A DNA stretch of 64,000 nt from Algoriphagus sp. A40 (GTDB taxonomy: Bacteria; Bacteroidota; Bacteroidia; Cytophagales; Cyclobacteriaceae), in assembly GCF_002002735.1 (NCBI RefSeq), contig NZ_MUNY01000044.1, positions 62,001 through 126,000 of the forward strand, written 5' to 3'. A model generated the notes under the pieces. That model saw only the letters and a program-made list of their open reading frames with translations. It ran no database searches and was not told where the DNA came from. The translations under genes and the position numbers were made by a program. Of this stretch, positions 33,021-41,823 are shown piece by piece (the stretch's first letter is position 1; every line of letters starts with the position of its first letter).

Positions 33021-33593
33021 CTAATTTGAAAAGTAATTTAAGGGGCCGCTGTAGGTAAACGAGTAGGTTATTTCGACCTCAACAAATTTCTCTAAAAAAA
33101 AGTCATACACCTCCTGCTGGGCTACAAGGCGGATCATTCTGTTTTCTTGAAAATATTCTAAACTTTTTACTCCAAACTTGTAATCAAATTGCTTTGGGTC
33201 ATTTGTAAAACCTTGATCGCCTCCGTACCACGTCAATTCTAAGTTATTTCCCTCTCCAGAACCTACTATTTTCCTAATATTCCCCCAAAGCCAAATAATT
33301 TCTCTCTCCATTGAAACTTTGTCCACTTGTTCTATCACTGAAAAATAATCGAAGTCCATTACTGGCGTTGATTTGTTTAAACGCCAATTAATCCTATAAC
33401 CATCCTTGCCGCCAAAAGGCATTCTATCTATATGCTCGGTGGTTTGCTGACCTGAATTCGTGAAATCTAAAGGAATTGGCGTAGTGACGGATTCTGCCAA
33501 GTACAAACCATAAGGAACATTAGGCCTTTCCTCTTCCTTACATCCATTCAGAAAAATCAGGATAGGAACAAAAAGAGTAGCAATTTTTCTCAT
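33021..33593 (-). CDS. Lipoprotein of unknown function
   Basis: 190 residues with a signal peptide and lipobox LIFLNGC (Cys18), followed by an acidic linker EEERPN. The mature protein is rich in beta strands and ends in VEVEITYSFTYSGPLNYF. No family is recognised. It is convergent with the ferredoxin gene and downstream of the AAA ATPase gene by 130 bp, where a weak hairpin (CCTCTT/AAGAGG) is seen. Envelope-anchored, function unknown. Confidence 0.75.
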   Translation of the reverse strand: MRKIATLFVPILIFLNGCKEEERPNVPYGLYLAESVTTPIPLDFTNSGQQTTEHIDRMPFGGKDGYRINWRLNKSTPVMDFDYFSVIEQVDKVSMEREIIWLWGNIRKIVGSGEGNNLELTWYGGDQGFTNDPKQFDYKFGVKSLEYFQENRMIRLVAQQEVYDFFLEKFVEVEITYSFTYSGPLNYFSN

Positions 33594-33723
33594 AGCTAAA
33601 TTTAGTTATAAATAGGGTTGATTTCTATTTCTGTTACCAAAACTTACCAATTCCTTTTCTGAGCATTTAAATACAACCTCTTGTTTAAGAGGAGGTTTTA
33701 TTTTTTATCACTAGTTTAAACCC

Positions 33724-34860
33724 TTATCCAATCACCCACTCCCAAAAATTCTCCTTAGAAACCTCATTCCATTTTGCATCAGGATAGCCTTTTGCAAATG
33801 CCGCAGGTACTTTTGATTTTTTCGTTCCCCACTTAAATTCCAAGCCTTGGATTTGCTGCTGACTGTTTACTTCCAGCAGGTCAATTTCCTGTCCGTCATA
33901 GGTCCTCCAGAAGTAATATTGAGGGAAGTAATTCTGCGAAGAATTAAACTTCATCCGCTCGGTGATCATCCACTGCTCCCAAAGTTGGCCGATATCATTT
34001 CGGAATAAAATCGGACTGAAATTATTGATCAAAGCATTTCGAATGCCATTGTCATAGAAATACCACTTTTTGGATTTACTGACTTCTTTTCGGAGATTCT
34101 GACTGAATCCATTGAGCGGAAAAATCACAAAGACCTTGGAAAGCAAATCCAAATAGCGATCCACAGTTTCTTTATTTAGCTGCAAGCTATTCCCCAATTC
34201 AACGGTACTGACCTGACTTCCCACCTGAAATGCAAGCAATTTCAGCAGGCGAAACAGCACGTCCGCCCCTTTGATATTGGTCAATGCCAGCAAGTCTTTC
34301 AGCAAATAGGAATTGATCAGAGACTTGAGGTATTCCTCTTTTTCCTCCAGCCTTGGTAAGTGAATCAACTCCGGATATCCCCCGTAAATCAGCCGGTTTT
34401 CTAATTGGCCTAGAGTTTCAAGCATATTTTCCTTTTGAGAAAACTCGACCTGCGCCAAAGGAAAAAGCTGATGGATAAGCTGCCTTCCAACCAAAGGTTC
34501 GCCCGCATCATTTACCAAATCCAAACTACTGCTGCCCGTAGCGATGATGGTGATTCCCGGAATGGAATCAATCATGAGTTTCAGTATTTTACCAATATTC
34601 GGAACCGCCTGTGCTTCATCGATAATCACCAGTTTGTTTTCACCAATCAGCTGTTTGTAGTTCGCCACGGTTCGATTCTGAAGAACTTCGGCAACCTGAG
34701 CATCTTCGCCCAATAGAAATAATGTCTGGTCTTGATGCTGTCTATGGATCTCCTGAATGATCGTAGTTTTCCCAGTGCGTCTACTTCCATAGAGCATCAG
34801 CACTTTTTGTTTACCGATCTGACTTAAGATCTTTTTCGCTACAAATCTTGGGATTTCCAT
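33724..34860 (-). CDS. AAA-family ATPase with C-terminal DUF4143 domain
   Basis: 378 residues. Walker A YGSRRTGKTT (25-33), Walker B KLVIIDEAQAV, sensor region ITIIATGSSSLDL, then a winged-helix-like and nuclease-like DUF4143 C-terminus (YFWRTYDGQEIDLLEV, LEFKWG). These proteins occur in many copies in Bacteroidota and archaea; their role is unproven, though the C-terminus resembles the PD-(D/E)XK fold. An array of 32-bp-spaced repeats lies 47-150 bp upstream of the ATG and may be its control region. Confidence 0.88.
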   Translation of the reverse strand: MEIPRFVAKKILSQIGKQKVLMLYGSRRTGKTTIIQEIHRQHQDQTLFLLGEDAQVAEVLQNRTVANYKQLIGENKLVIIDEAQAVPNIGKILKLMIDSIPGITIIATGSSSLDLVNDAGEPLVGRQLIHQLFPLAQVEFSQKENMLETLGQLENRLIYGGYPELIHLPRLEEKEEYLKSLINSYLLKDLLALTNIKGADVLFRLLKLLAFQVGSQVSTVELGNSLQLNKETVDRYLDLLSKVFVIFPLNGFSQNLRKEVSKSKKWYFYDNGIRNALINNFSPILFRNDIGQLWEQWMITERMKFNSSQNYFPQYYFWRTYDGQEIDLLEVNSQQQIQGLEFKWGTKKSKVPAAFAKGYPDAKWNEVSKENFWEWVIG

Positions 34861-34906
34861 ACTCCTTATTACTTCTTAATCAGGAAACACTTCCTTTGAC
34901 CGTCGC

Positions 34907-35012
34907 AATTTACATTAATTGCGTCAAACAAACCGCCTAATTTACATTAATTGCGCTGGTTAACCAGCCTAATTTACATTAATTGCGCCGGTCATTCAGC
35001 CTAATTTACATT
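34907..35012. repeat. 32-bp-period direct repeat array (iterons)
   Basis: AATTTACATTAATTGCG occurs exactly at 34907, 34939 and 34971 and in truncated form (AATTTACATT) at 35003, always 32 bp apart, that is three helical turns. The spacers differ; one (CTGGTTAACCAG) is a perfect palindrome. It lies in the divergent region between the AAA ATPase and the NTF2-like gene. Confidence 0.95.
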
Positions 35013-35124
35013 TTATCAAAACCAAAATCGACAATTTTGGCAAATCAAAAGTTCCTAAATGGGCTAAATCAGGTGTTTTTCACAAAATAATCCTTACTTT
35101 AAATCCTGTCTCAAGCTCCAAAAA

Positions 35125-35571
35125 ATGAAAATCCTGACCTTTCTTCTCTTCCTCGTTCCCACCCTTGCTTTCTCCCAAATAAAACCAGGAGAAAAAGAGG
35201 ACGCTCTCAAAATCCACCAGCTGATCGAGCAATATTCCCAAGCCAGGGAAACCCGCGATACCGTCCTTCTCAAAGAAATCCTGACCGAAGATGTGGATCA
35301 ACTCGTCTCCAACGGGGAATGGAGAAATGGCATCCGCGAAGCTGTGGACGGCATGCTGCGAAGCTCCACCGCAAATCCGGGAATCCGCAAACTCCATGTC
35401 GAAAAGATCAAATACCTCAGTGATGAAATCGCCCTAGTGGATTGTAGGTACGTCCTGACCGATCCAAATGGAAGCGAGCGAAACCTTTGGAGCAGCTTTA
35501 CAGTGGTTTTCATCAAAAAATCATGGAAAATTTCCGCAATTCGGAACATGAACCCCACAAGGGGGAATTAG
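35125..35571 (+). CDS. Secreted NTF2-like (SnoaL/DUF4440) protein
   Basis: 148 residues with a Sec signal peptide (FLLFLVPTLAFSQ). The mature domain has the pattern IHQLIEQYSQARETRDTVLLKEILTEDVDQLVSNGEWRNG and ends in a SSFTVVFIKKSWKISAIRNMNP strand, typical of DUF4440-like cone-shaped folds. Members bind small ligands or are weak hydrolases/isomerases. Periplasmic. Function unknown. Confidence 0.82.
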   Translation: MKILTFLLFLVPTLAFSQIKPGEKEDALKIHQLIEQYSQARETRDTVLLKEILTEDVDQLVSNGEWRNGIREAVDGMLRSSTANPGIRKLHVEKIKYLSDEIALVDCRYVLTDPNGSERNLWSSFTVVFIKKSWKISAIRNMNPTRGN

Positions 35572-35706
35572 AAAATCCACTTTTTAACCTACAGAGTTTT
35601 AACTACTTTCATTAAGTTTTTGATCAAAGTGGAACCCAGAAACCACTTTAAAAAACGGGGCGAAGCCGAAAAGCCAAACGAGTAGGCATTCCAAAATTTC
35701 ACCTAA

Positions 35707-35979
35707 ATGCCAAAGTATGTAATCGAGCGAGAAATTCCCGGTGCGGGAAAACTCAGCGCTGAACAATTGAAAGGAATTTCACAGGTTTCCTGTGGAGTTT
35801 TGAGCAAAATGGGATCCCAGATTCAATGGCTTCACAGCTATGTCACCAGGGATAAAATTTACTGCGTTTACATCGCTCCAAACGAAGAGATGGTCAGAGA
35901 ACATGCCAAGCAGGGCGGATTTCCGGCCAATTCCGTTGCAGAAGTCGCCACCATTATTGACCCGGTCACGGCGGAGTAA
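35707..35979 (+). CDS. DUF4242 domain protein
   Basis: 90 residues: MPKYVIEREIPGAGKLSAEQLKGIS ... IQWLHSYVTRDKIYCVYIAPNEEMVREHAKQGGFP. This is the DUF4242 ferredoxin-like fold; a Streptomyces relative (SCO4226) binds nickel, but no function is established here. No signal peptide. Ends with a strong terminator. Confidence 0.85.
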   Translation: MPKYVIEREIPGAGKLSAEQLKGISQVSCGVLSKMGSQIQWLHSYVTRDKIYCVYIAPNEEMVREHAKQGGFPANSVAEVATIIDPVTAE

Positions 35980-35990
35980 ACCCATCCAAA

Positions 35991-36025
35991 AAAATGAAAA
36001 GTGCAGGATTTTCTGCACTTTTTTT
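35991..36025 (+). terminator. Terminator of the DUF4242 gene
   Basis: Stem AAAGTGCAG/CTGCACTTT with a short loop and a run of T. It overlaps the first codons of a longer frame of the next gene, an argument for that gene starting later. Confidence 0.9.
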
Positions 36026-36062
36026 ATTTCCCGACTTTGGAATGAATCCCCTATTTTACCTT

Positions 36063-37757
36063 ATGCGAAACCTTCTGCTCCTTTTTCTGCTCATTCTCTT
36101 TTTCTCGAGTTGCAATCCCACTACAAACCCTCCGTCCCTGATTCTGATAAATGGCAAAATCTGGACTGGGGAAGGCCCGGACACTTTTGTGGAAGCTTTG
36201 GCAATCGAAGGAAATGTAATTTCAGAGACCGGAAATTCAGAAACCATTTCAGCCTTGGCGGGACCTGAAACAGAGATAATTGACCTTCAGGGCAAGTTGG
36301 TGACAGCAGGATTCAATGACGCCCACATACATTTCCTGAGCGGATCCATGGGTTTGACCCAAGTAGATTTACTTGCCACTACCTCTTTGGAAGAGGTCTT
36401 TGAAATTACTGCCAGTTTCATCCAGAATAACCCAGAAAAGGAATGGATCACAGGCCGCGGTTGGCAGTACACTTACTTTGAAACCGGCCTTCCAGATCAC
36501 CAAACCATGAAAGCGCTTGACATCGACAAACCGGTTTTTATCAAAGCTTACGACGGTCACAGCGCTTATGCCAATCCAAAAGCTTTGGAAATGGCGGGAA
36601 TTACTTCCTCCACAGTTTTTGAAGGTTTCGGAGAAGTAGTCAAAGATGCCTCGGGCAATCCGACAGGAGCTTTGAAGGAAGGAGCGATGAGTCTAGTTGG
36701 AAATCTGGTACCACAACCAAGCTACGAGGACGAGATTCAGGCTCTCCAAAAAGGAATGGAACTCGCTGCTTCCCTCGGCATCACGAGCATGCAAAATGCC
36801 AGCGGAAGCGAGAAAGAGTTGAAACTTTTCCTGGATTTGTTGGCCAAAAACGAACTTACCATCCGCTATGCAGCCAGCTTTTCTGTCGGAGAAAATACTA
36901 CTCCCGAAGAGCTTGACCGCTTCAACTTTTTGAAAGACAGCATCGGTACAGCAAATCCCTGGATCCGCGCCGACGCCATCAAATTCATGATCGACGGAGT
37001 CATAGAATCCCACACTGCTGCCATGCTGGAGCACTATTCTGATTTGCTACCAGAGGATGAGCTTGCCTTGGGATTGCTCAATATTCCCTCCGAAAAATAT
37101 AATGCTTTGGTAAAAAAACTGGACGCTGAGGGGTTCCGGCTTTACACCCACGCAATTGGTGACCGGGGAGTAAGAGAAGTGTTTTCGGCTTATGAAAATG
37201 CTGTCAAAGAAAACCCTACCCTGGAAAGAAGGCACCGGATCGAGCATATCGAGACTATCTCCCCTGACGACATTCCAAGATTTTCAAAATCAGGAATCTT
37301 GGCTAGCATGGAGCCCATTCACGCAGATCCTGCAACAGTGGGAGTCTGGTCCAAGGCCATCGGTGAGGAACGGCTTCTTTGGTCATTTGCCTGGAATTCG
37401 ATTCTGAACAGCGGAGCCAAATTGGTCTTCAGTTCTGACTGGCCTGCCTGCATCAGTTTGGATCCGATCAGGGGCATCCATGTTGCGGTCAACAGACGGG
37501 ATCCATCCGGTTTCCCGGAGGAGGGATGGATTCCAAGAGAAAAGATCAGCATTTATGAAGCCATGAAGGCCTATACTTCAATGGGAGCCTTCTCTTCCTT
37601 TGAAGAAAACAAAAAAGGCCTCATCAAACCTGGCTTTTTGGCAGATCTAATCGTGCTTTCGGAGGACATTTTCACCCTGGATCCAATGAGAATCCATGAA
37701 GTAAAAGTGGAAAAGACCATCGTCGATGGAAAAAAAGTATTTCAACTAGAAAAATGA
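36063..37757 (+). CDS. Amidohydrolase family 3 (YtcJ-like) lipoprotein
   Basis: The start at 36063 gives 564 residues beginning MRNLLLLFLLILFFSSCN, a signal peptide with lipobox; an upstream ATG at 35994 lies inside the previous gene's terminator and is rejected. It has the metal motif FNDAHIHFLSG, carboxylated-Lys region IRADAIKFMIDGV, YTHAIGDRG and RRHRIEHIE, FSSDWPACISLDPIRG and KPGFLADLIVLSEDIF. It is an extracytoplasmic metal-dependent hydrolase of unknown amide or formamide substrate. It is followed by a terminator. Confidence 0.9.
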   Translation: MRNLLLLFLLILFFSSCNPTTNPPSLILINGKIWTGEGPDTFVEALAIEGNVISETGNSETISALAGPETEIIDLQGKLVTAGFNDAHIHFLSGSMGLTQVDLLATTSLEEVFEITASFIQNNPEKEWITGRGWQYTYFETGLPDHQTMKALDIDKPVFIKAYDGHSAYANPKALEMAGITSSTVFEGFGEVVKDASGNPTGALKEGAMSLVGNLVPQPSYEDEIQALQKGMELAASLGITSMQNASGSEKELKLFLDLLAKNELTIRYAASFSVGENTTPEELDRFNFLKDSIGTANPWIRADAIKFMIDGVIESHTAAMLEHYSDLLPEDELALGLLNIPSEKYNALVKKLDAEGFRLYTHAIGDRGVREVFSAYENAVKENPTLERRHRIEHIETISPDDIPRFSKSGILASMEPIHADPATVGVWSKAIGEERLLWSFAWNSILNSGAKLVFSSDWPACISLDPIRGIHVAVNRRDPSGFPEEGWIPREKISIYEAMKAYTSMGAFSSFEENKKGLIKPGFLADLIVLSEDIFTLDPMRIHEVKVEKTIVDGKKVFQLEK

Positions 37758-37782
37758 AAAAGGCCAGTTTCCTGGCCTTTTA
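37757..37782 (+). terminator. Terminator of the YtcJ-like gene
   Basis: Stem AAAAGGCCAG/CTGGCCTTTT with a 5-nt loop; the A and T tails make it usable in both directions. Confidence 0.85.
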
Positions 37783-37837
37783 AACAAACAGAAATGCGTG
37801 TTAAGCTTAAATCTACTGTTTGGATGATCAACAACTA

Positions 37838-39472
37838 TCAGTTGCTATTCTTGTAAAATCGGTCATGGAATCTATATCTGGCATCTGTAGCCGATTTTAT
37901 TTCCTTGGATCCAGTATCTATAATCAACACAGGCGGATTTTGATCTCCAGGCTTGGCTGCAGACCAGGCAGGAACGCCCTCTCCGTTTGGATTCCCGGTT
38001 TTCACAAAGTTGGTAAAGTAATTTAGCATCGTTTCAGAAGCTTTGAAATCTTCCTGAGTCCAGGCAAACTCCTTGACCAAGTGAAGATTTCCCATGGCAT
38101 ATTCGATTTCAGCAGCATGACGGGCACCGACCTGCTTGGGTGCCGGACTTGGATTTTCACTTCGAACGGTCCCTCCTGCCAGTCCTGCTGTAAGGTTTTT
38201 ATCTACTAAAGGCGGGGAAAGTTTGCTGAACAAATACCGATAAACCGGTAGCTTGCTGTGGTTTCTGTGCAGGTCAAACCACTTCCAGGTGCTGTAGGAA
38301 ATAAAGCGGTCCGAAGCCAATTCCGTCGCGGAAATCTCCACCTGCTCAGGCGTCTCGTGGGCGTACAAAGCCAAAACCTCATTTGCCTGATCTGGGTACG
38401 CCTCTTTCACTTTAGTGATGAATGCATCTTTAGTATAAGGCTGTCCCTGCATAAAGGCCTGTCCGGGAATTTCAGCTGAATTCCAGCCCAAAAGCAACGG
38501 AACCTGCGCCTGTTCTCCTGAACGGAAGATCTCTGGAAGGGATTTGGGTAGAAAATAATTGTCAATTACAACCGGAAATCCGAATCTTCCGTCTTCCTGA
38601 TAAATTTCCAGAAGGTCCTTCGCTGACATTTTTCTCAACTCTGCCATGGAGCCTAAGCCAGCCTTTTCAATAAATTCCTTCCCGGTTTTCTCTGCTTCAG
38701 CCAGAGACACAGGAGCCAAAGTTGGATGGATCCCAGCGCCACTTTCACCGATTGCTCCATGGATCAGATTTTTGGAAATTGGGGAGGCCATTTGGTAGGA
38801 AACAGAGATCGAACCCGCCGATTCCCCTGCGATAGTCACTTGGTTTGGATTACCTCCAAAGGCGGCGATGTTATCTTTCACCCATTGCAAGGCCAAAGCC
38901 TGATCCAATAAACCATAATTTCCGGAGGCTTTATAAGATGCCTCAGCACTCAACTCGGGATGTGCCAAAAATCCAAATATCCCCAATCGGTAGTTTACTG
39001 TCACGACTACTACTCCTTTTTTGGACATACTTTCTCCATTGTATCTAGGCTCAGAAGCATCGCCAGCTACAAATCCGCCTCCGTAGAAATACAACAGAAC
39101 AGGAAGATCTTTTGAGTTTCGCTTGGCCGGCGTCCACACATTCAGTGTCAGACAGTCCTCAGACACGCCAGCTGACCAGCTGTTCATATCTCCGAAGACC
39201 AATCCCTGGACGGGTCTTGGCCCGAATTCCTTTGTTTCTTTTACCCCGCTCCAAGATGCAGCTGGCACAGGTGCTTTCCAGCGTAAATCTCCTACCGGAG
39301 GCTTGGCAAAAGGAATCCCGAAGTAGGTGGAGATTCCGTTTGTCACGTTATAATTTCCTTCGATTACCCCATTTTTGAGGGTGGTTTGGACTGGCATGGA
39401 ATTGTCACTTTGGGAAAAAACGAGGGTGGCACTGAAGAAAACCAGGGCCAAATTGAGGAATAGACGTTTCAT
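37838..39472 (-). CDS. Secreted type-B carboxylesterase
   Basis: The start at 39472 gives 544 residues beginning MKRLFLNLALVFFSATLVFSQ, a signal peptide; 14 upstream residues from another ATG are unlikely and would cross the divergent regulator's operator. It has the family signatures GVKETKEFGPRP, SEDCLTLNVWTP, YGGGFVAGDA (oxyanion hole) and TIAGESAGSISV with the nucleophile Ser. It hydrolyses carboxylic esters outside the cytoplasm. It is divergent from the NUDIX-wHTH regulator and shares a palindromic operator with it; a paralogue lies in that operon. Confidence 0.92.
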   Translation of the reverse strand: MKRLFLNLALVFFSATLVFSQSDNSMPVQTTLKNGVIEGNYNVTNGISTYFGIPFAKPPVGDLRWKAPVPAASWSGVKETKEFGPRPVQGLVFGDMNSWSAGVSEDCLTLNVWTPAKRNSKDLPVLLYFYGGGFVAGDASEPRYNGESMSKKGVVVVTVNYRLGIFGFLAHPELSAEASYKASGNYGLLDQALALQWVKDNIAAFGGNPNQVTIAGESAGSISVSYQMASPISKNLIHGAIGESGAGIHPTLAPVSLAEAEKTGKEFIEKAGLGSMAELRKMSAKDLLEIYQEDGRFGFPVVIDNYFLPKSLPEIFRSGEQAQVPLLLGWNSAEIPGQAFMQGQPYTKDAFITKVKEAYPDQANEVLALYAHETPEQVEISATELASDRFISYSTWKWFDLHRNHSKLPVYRYLFSKLSPPLVDKNLTAGLAGGTVRSENPSPAPKQVGARHAAEIEYAMGNLHLVKEFAWTQEDFKASETMLNYFTNFVKTGNPNGEGVPAWSAAKPGDQNPPVLIIDTGSKEIKSATDARYRFHDRFYKNSN

Positions 39473-39493
39473 GGGTAATTTAACTTTAGGTCC

Positions 39494-39516
39494 TATTGTA
39501 TCACTTTGAGACAATA
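39494..39516. promoter_or_regulatory. Palindromic operator between esterase and NUDIX-wHTH regulator
   Basis: An inverted repeat with core TTGTATCA-N3-TGAGACAA, extended by TA on both sides; 9 of 11 arm positions pair. It is centred at 39505 in the 98-bp divergent space, so one dimer could control both genes. Confidence 0.75.
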
Positions 39517-39570
39517 ATAATTGCTCTTACCGAAAAATCCTATTTACTTAGACCAGAATTATCATCCAGC

Positions 39571-40275
39571 ATGCCTCTACCTGACCAATCCCAATTCATA
39601 CCCCATATCGCTTTTGATTCTGTAGTCTTTGGCTTTTCCAAGGGAAAACTCAAAATTCTCCTGATGGAATACCATGCAACTGGCTGGCAAGCGCTACCGG
39701 GAGGCTTTGTGGGAAGGACTGAAAACTTGGAAGATGCGGTGAAAAGGGGCCTTTTTGAGCGAACAGGACTTAATGAAATCTATTTACAGCAGTTTCACGC
39801 ATTTGGAGATGTTGCCCGATATCGACCTGAAGTGATGAAAACCATTCTTGAAGCAAATGGGTATGCCGTTCCGGAAAACTATTGGATGCTGGACCGCTTT
39901 TTTTCAATCGCTTATTACGCCTTGATCGACCACGAAAAGGTGGATTTAACTCCCGATACCCTCTCGGATTCCATCGCTTGGTACGATATCGAGCAATTGC
40001 CTGAACTGATTTTTGACCATGGTAAAATTGTCAAAAAAGCCCTGCAAACACTCCGTGAAAACCTGGACCGCAACCTGATCGGCGGAAACCTGCTTCCCCC
40101 TCGGTTTACCATGAATGAACTTCAGGCAGTGTATGAAGCCATTTTGGGTGAAAAACTCCGCCGCACAAGCTTCCAACGCAAGATGCTCAGCTTGGATATT
40201 TTGGAAAGACACGAAAAATTGTTCACCGGCAAAAGCCACAAAGCTCCCTTTTTATACAGCTTCAAAACCCATTAA
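39571..40275 (+). CDS. NUDIX-winged-helix (NrtR/AraR-like) transcriptional regulator
   Basis: The start at 39571 gives 234 residues; a 25-residue longer frame runs through the operator and is rejected. Residues 10-145 form a NUDIX fold (IAFDSVVFGFSKGKLKILLM, LPGGFVGRTENLEDAVKRGLFERTG) whose NUDIX box is degenerate, so it probably senses a ligand and does not hydrolyse. Residues about 160-234 are the winged helix (FTMNELQAVYEAILGEKLRRTSFQRKMLSLDILE). Relatives in Bacteroides control sugar catabolism. It is the first gene of a five-gene operon with esterase, CitMHS transporter and AtuA genes, whose inducer it likely binds. Confidence 0.9.
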   Translation: MPLPDQSQFIPHIAFDSVVFGFSKGKLKILLMEYHATGWQALPGGFVGRTENLEDAVKRGLFERTGLNEIYLQQFHAFGDVARYRPEVMKTILEANGYAVPENYWMLDRFFSIAYYALIDHEKVDLTPDTLSDSIAWYDIEQLPELIFDHGKIVKKALQTLRENLDRNLIGGNLLPPRFTMNELQAVYEAILGEKLRRTSFQRKMLSLDILERHEKLFTGKSHKAPFLYSFKTH

Positions 40276-40278
40276 CCC

Positions 40279-41820
40279 ATGATAAAACCGTATTATTTTT
40301 TCCTTCTCCTCTCTATTTCCTCCCTTTTTTCCTGCGGAAAAAAAGAAGCCGAAAACCTTGTTTCCATTGAATCCCTAAGGATAGATTCCGGTTTGATTTC
40401 CGGAAAAACAGATTCGAGCGGCCTGGTGAAAATCTTCAAAGGTATTCCATTCGCGGCACCACCATTGGGAGAACTCAGGTGGAAAGCTCCTCAGCCGGTT
40501 GCTGCTTGGGAAGGAGTCAAAGCCTGCACCGAAAATCCTGCCGCTCCGATGCAAAAACCTCCGGTTCCATTCTTTGCCTGGTCTGCCGAATTCCTCATTC
40601 CGGCGGAACCTATTTCAGAAGATTGCCTCTACCTCAATGTTTGGACAGCGGCGGAAAAGGCCGACGAAAAACGCCCCGTGATGGTCTGGATCTACGGCGG
40701 AGGGTTCAATTCAGGGGGCAATACTGTTCCGCTTTATGACGGAGAGGACCTTGCCAAGGCCGGGATCGTGGTGGTTAATCTCAATTATCGGGTCGGGATG
40801 CTGGGCTTTTTGGCCCATCCCGAACTGACTGCGGAAAGCCCCGACCAAACCTCCGGAAACTACGGAATACTGGATCAGATTGCCGCTTTGGAGTGGGTAA
40901 AAAGGAACATTGCAGCTTTTGGAGGTGATCCGGAAAATGTTACCATCGCAGGCCAGTCTGCCGGTGCTTTCAGTGTCAACGCTTTGGTAGTCTCACCGAA
41001 GGCAAAGGGACTTTTTCACAAAGCCATCGCACAAAGCGGGGGCATGTTTAACCGTGGTTCGGGTTTGGTATCCGGGCTTCAGGGTGCTGAAGAGAGGGGA
41101 AAACAACTGACCGACACCTTGGGTATTTCCCTTGGTGAATTGCGTAAAATCCCAGCAGACAGCCTTTTGAAAATCCAGGGTCGATTTGGTCCAGTGGTGG
41201 ATGGAAAGATTTTACCGAGTGTAAGACAAGCTTTTGAAGAAGGGAAATTCTCCGATGTACCGCTTTTGACCGGTTGGAATGCAGATGATCGGGTCTCCGG
41301 AAATCAACCCAACACACCGGAAGAATTCAAGGCCAATGCCAAAAAACAATATGGAGGAAGGGCCGGGGAATACCTGCAGCTTTTCCCTGCCGGAAATGAG
41401 GTCGAACTGGAAGAAACCCTGAAAACCATCGGTGTGTTGGGTTTCGGATTTCAGAATTACACTTGGGCCAGGATGCAATCCGAAAAAGGACAAGACAAGG
41501 CCTATGTCTATTATTTCACGCGAGTTCCTCCTGGTGAACCCAATTACGGGGCATTCCATTCTGCAGAATTCAGCTATGCTTTTCACACCCTGAGAAACTG
41601 GAATCGACCCTTTGAGCAGGCAGATTATGCGCTGGAAAAAACCATGTCTAGCTATTGGGTCAACTTTGTGAAAACAGGAAATCCAAATGGCGAAGGCATT
41701 CCGGAATGGCCGGTTTTTGATCCGGAAAATCCGCTCGTAATCGAGCTGGGAGCAGAGGTCAAAACCCGGGCTTTGCCTTACTGGGAGCAGATGAAATTTA
41801 TGGAAAGCCTTAATCGATAA
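40279..41820 (+). CDS. Type-B carboxylesterase lipoprotein
   Basis: 513 residues with a lipobox signal (SSLFSCGKKEAEN, Cys about 19). Signatures: KGIPFAAPPLGELRWKAP, SEDCLYLNVWTA, YGGGFNSGG (oxyanion hole) and TIAGQSAGAFSV with the nucleophile in GQSAG. It hydrolyses an ester in the periplasm or on the surface. It starts 3 bp after the regulator gene and ends 3 bp before the transporter gene, a tight operon. It is a paralogue of the divergent esterase at 37838-39472. Confidence 0.92.
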   Translation: MIKPYYFFLLLSISSLFSCGKKEAENLVSIESLRIDSGLISGKTDSSGLVKIFKGIPFAAPPLGELRWKAPQPVAAWEGVKACTENPAAPMQKPPVPFFAWSAEFLIPAEPISEDCLYLNVWTAAEKADEKRPVMVWIYGGGFNSGGNTVPLYDGEDLAKAGIVVVNLNYRVGMLGFLAHPELTAESPDQTSGNYGILDQIAALEWVKRNIAAFGGDPENVTIAGQSAGAFSVNALVVSPKAKGLFHKAIAQSGGMFNRGSGLVSGLQGAEERGKQLTDTLGISLGELRKIPADSLLKIQGRFGPVVDGKILPSVRQAFEEGKFSDVPLLTGWNADDRVSGNQPNTPEEFKANAKKQYGGRAGEYLQLFPAGNEVELEETLKTIGVLGFGFQNYTWARMQSEKGQDKAYVYYFTRVPPGEPNYGAFHSAEFSYAFHTLRNWNRPFEQADYALEKTMSSYWVNFVKTGNPNGEGIPEWPVFDPENPLVIELGAEVKTRALPYWEQMKFMESLNR

Positions 41821-41823
41821 GCA

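Noticed and set aside
33677-33707. Terminator on the plus strand between the lipoprotein and the ATPase
   Set aside because: The stem is short and the T-run faces the plus strand, where no gene ends.
34907-35012. Possible mini-CRISPR array
   Set aside because: Spacers are only 15 bp beyond the 17-bp core, there are under four units and no cas genes; iterons fit better.
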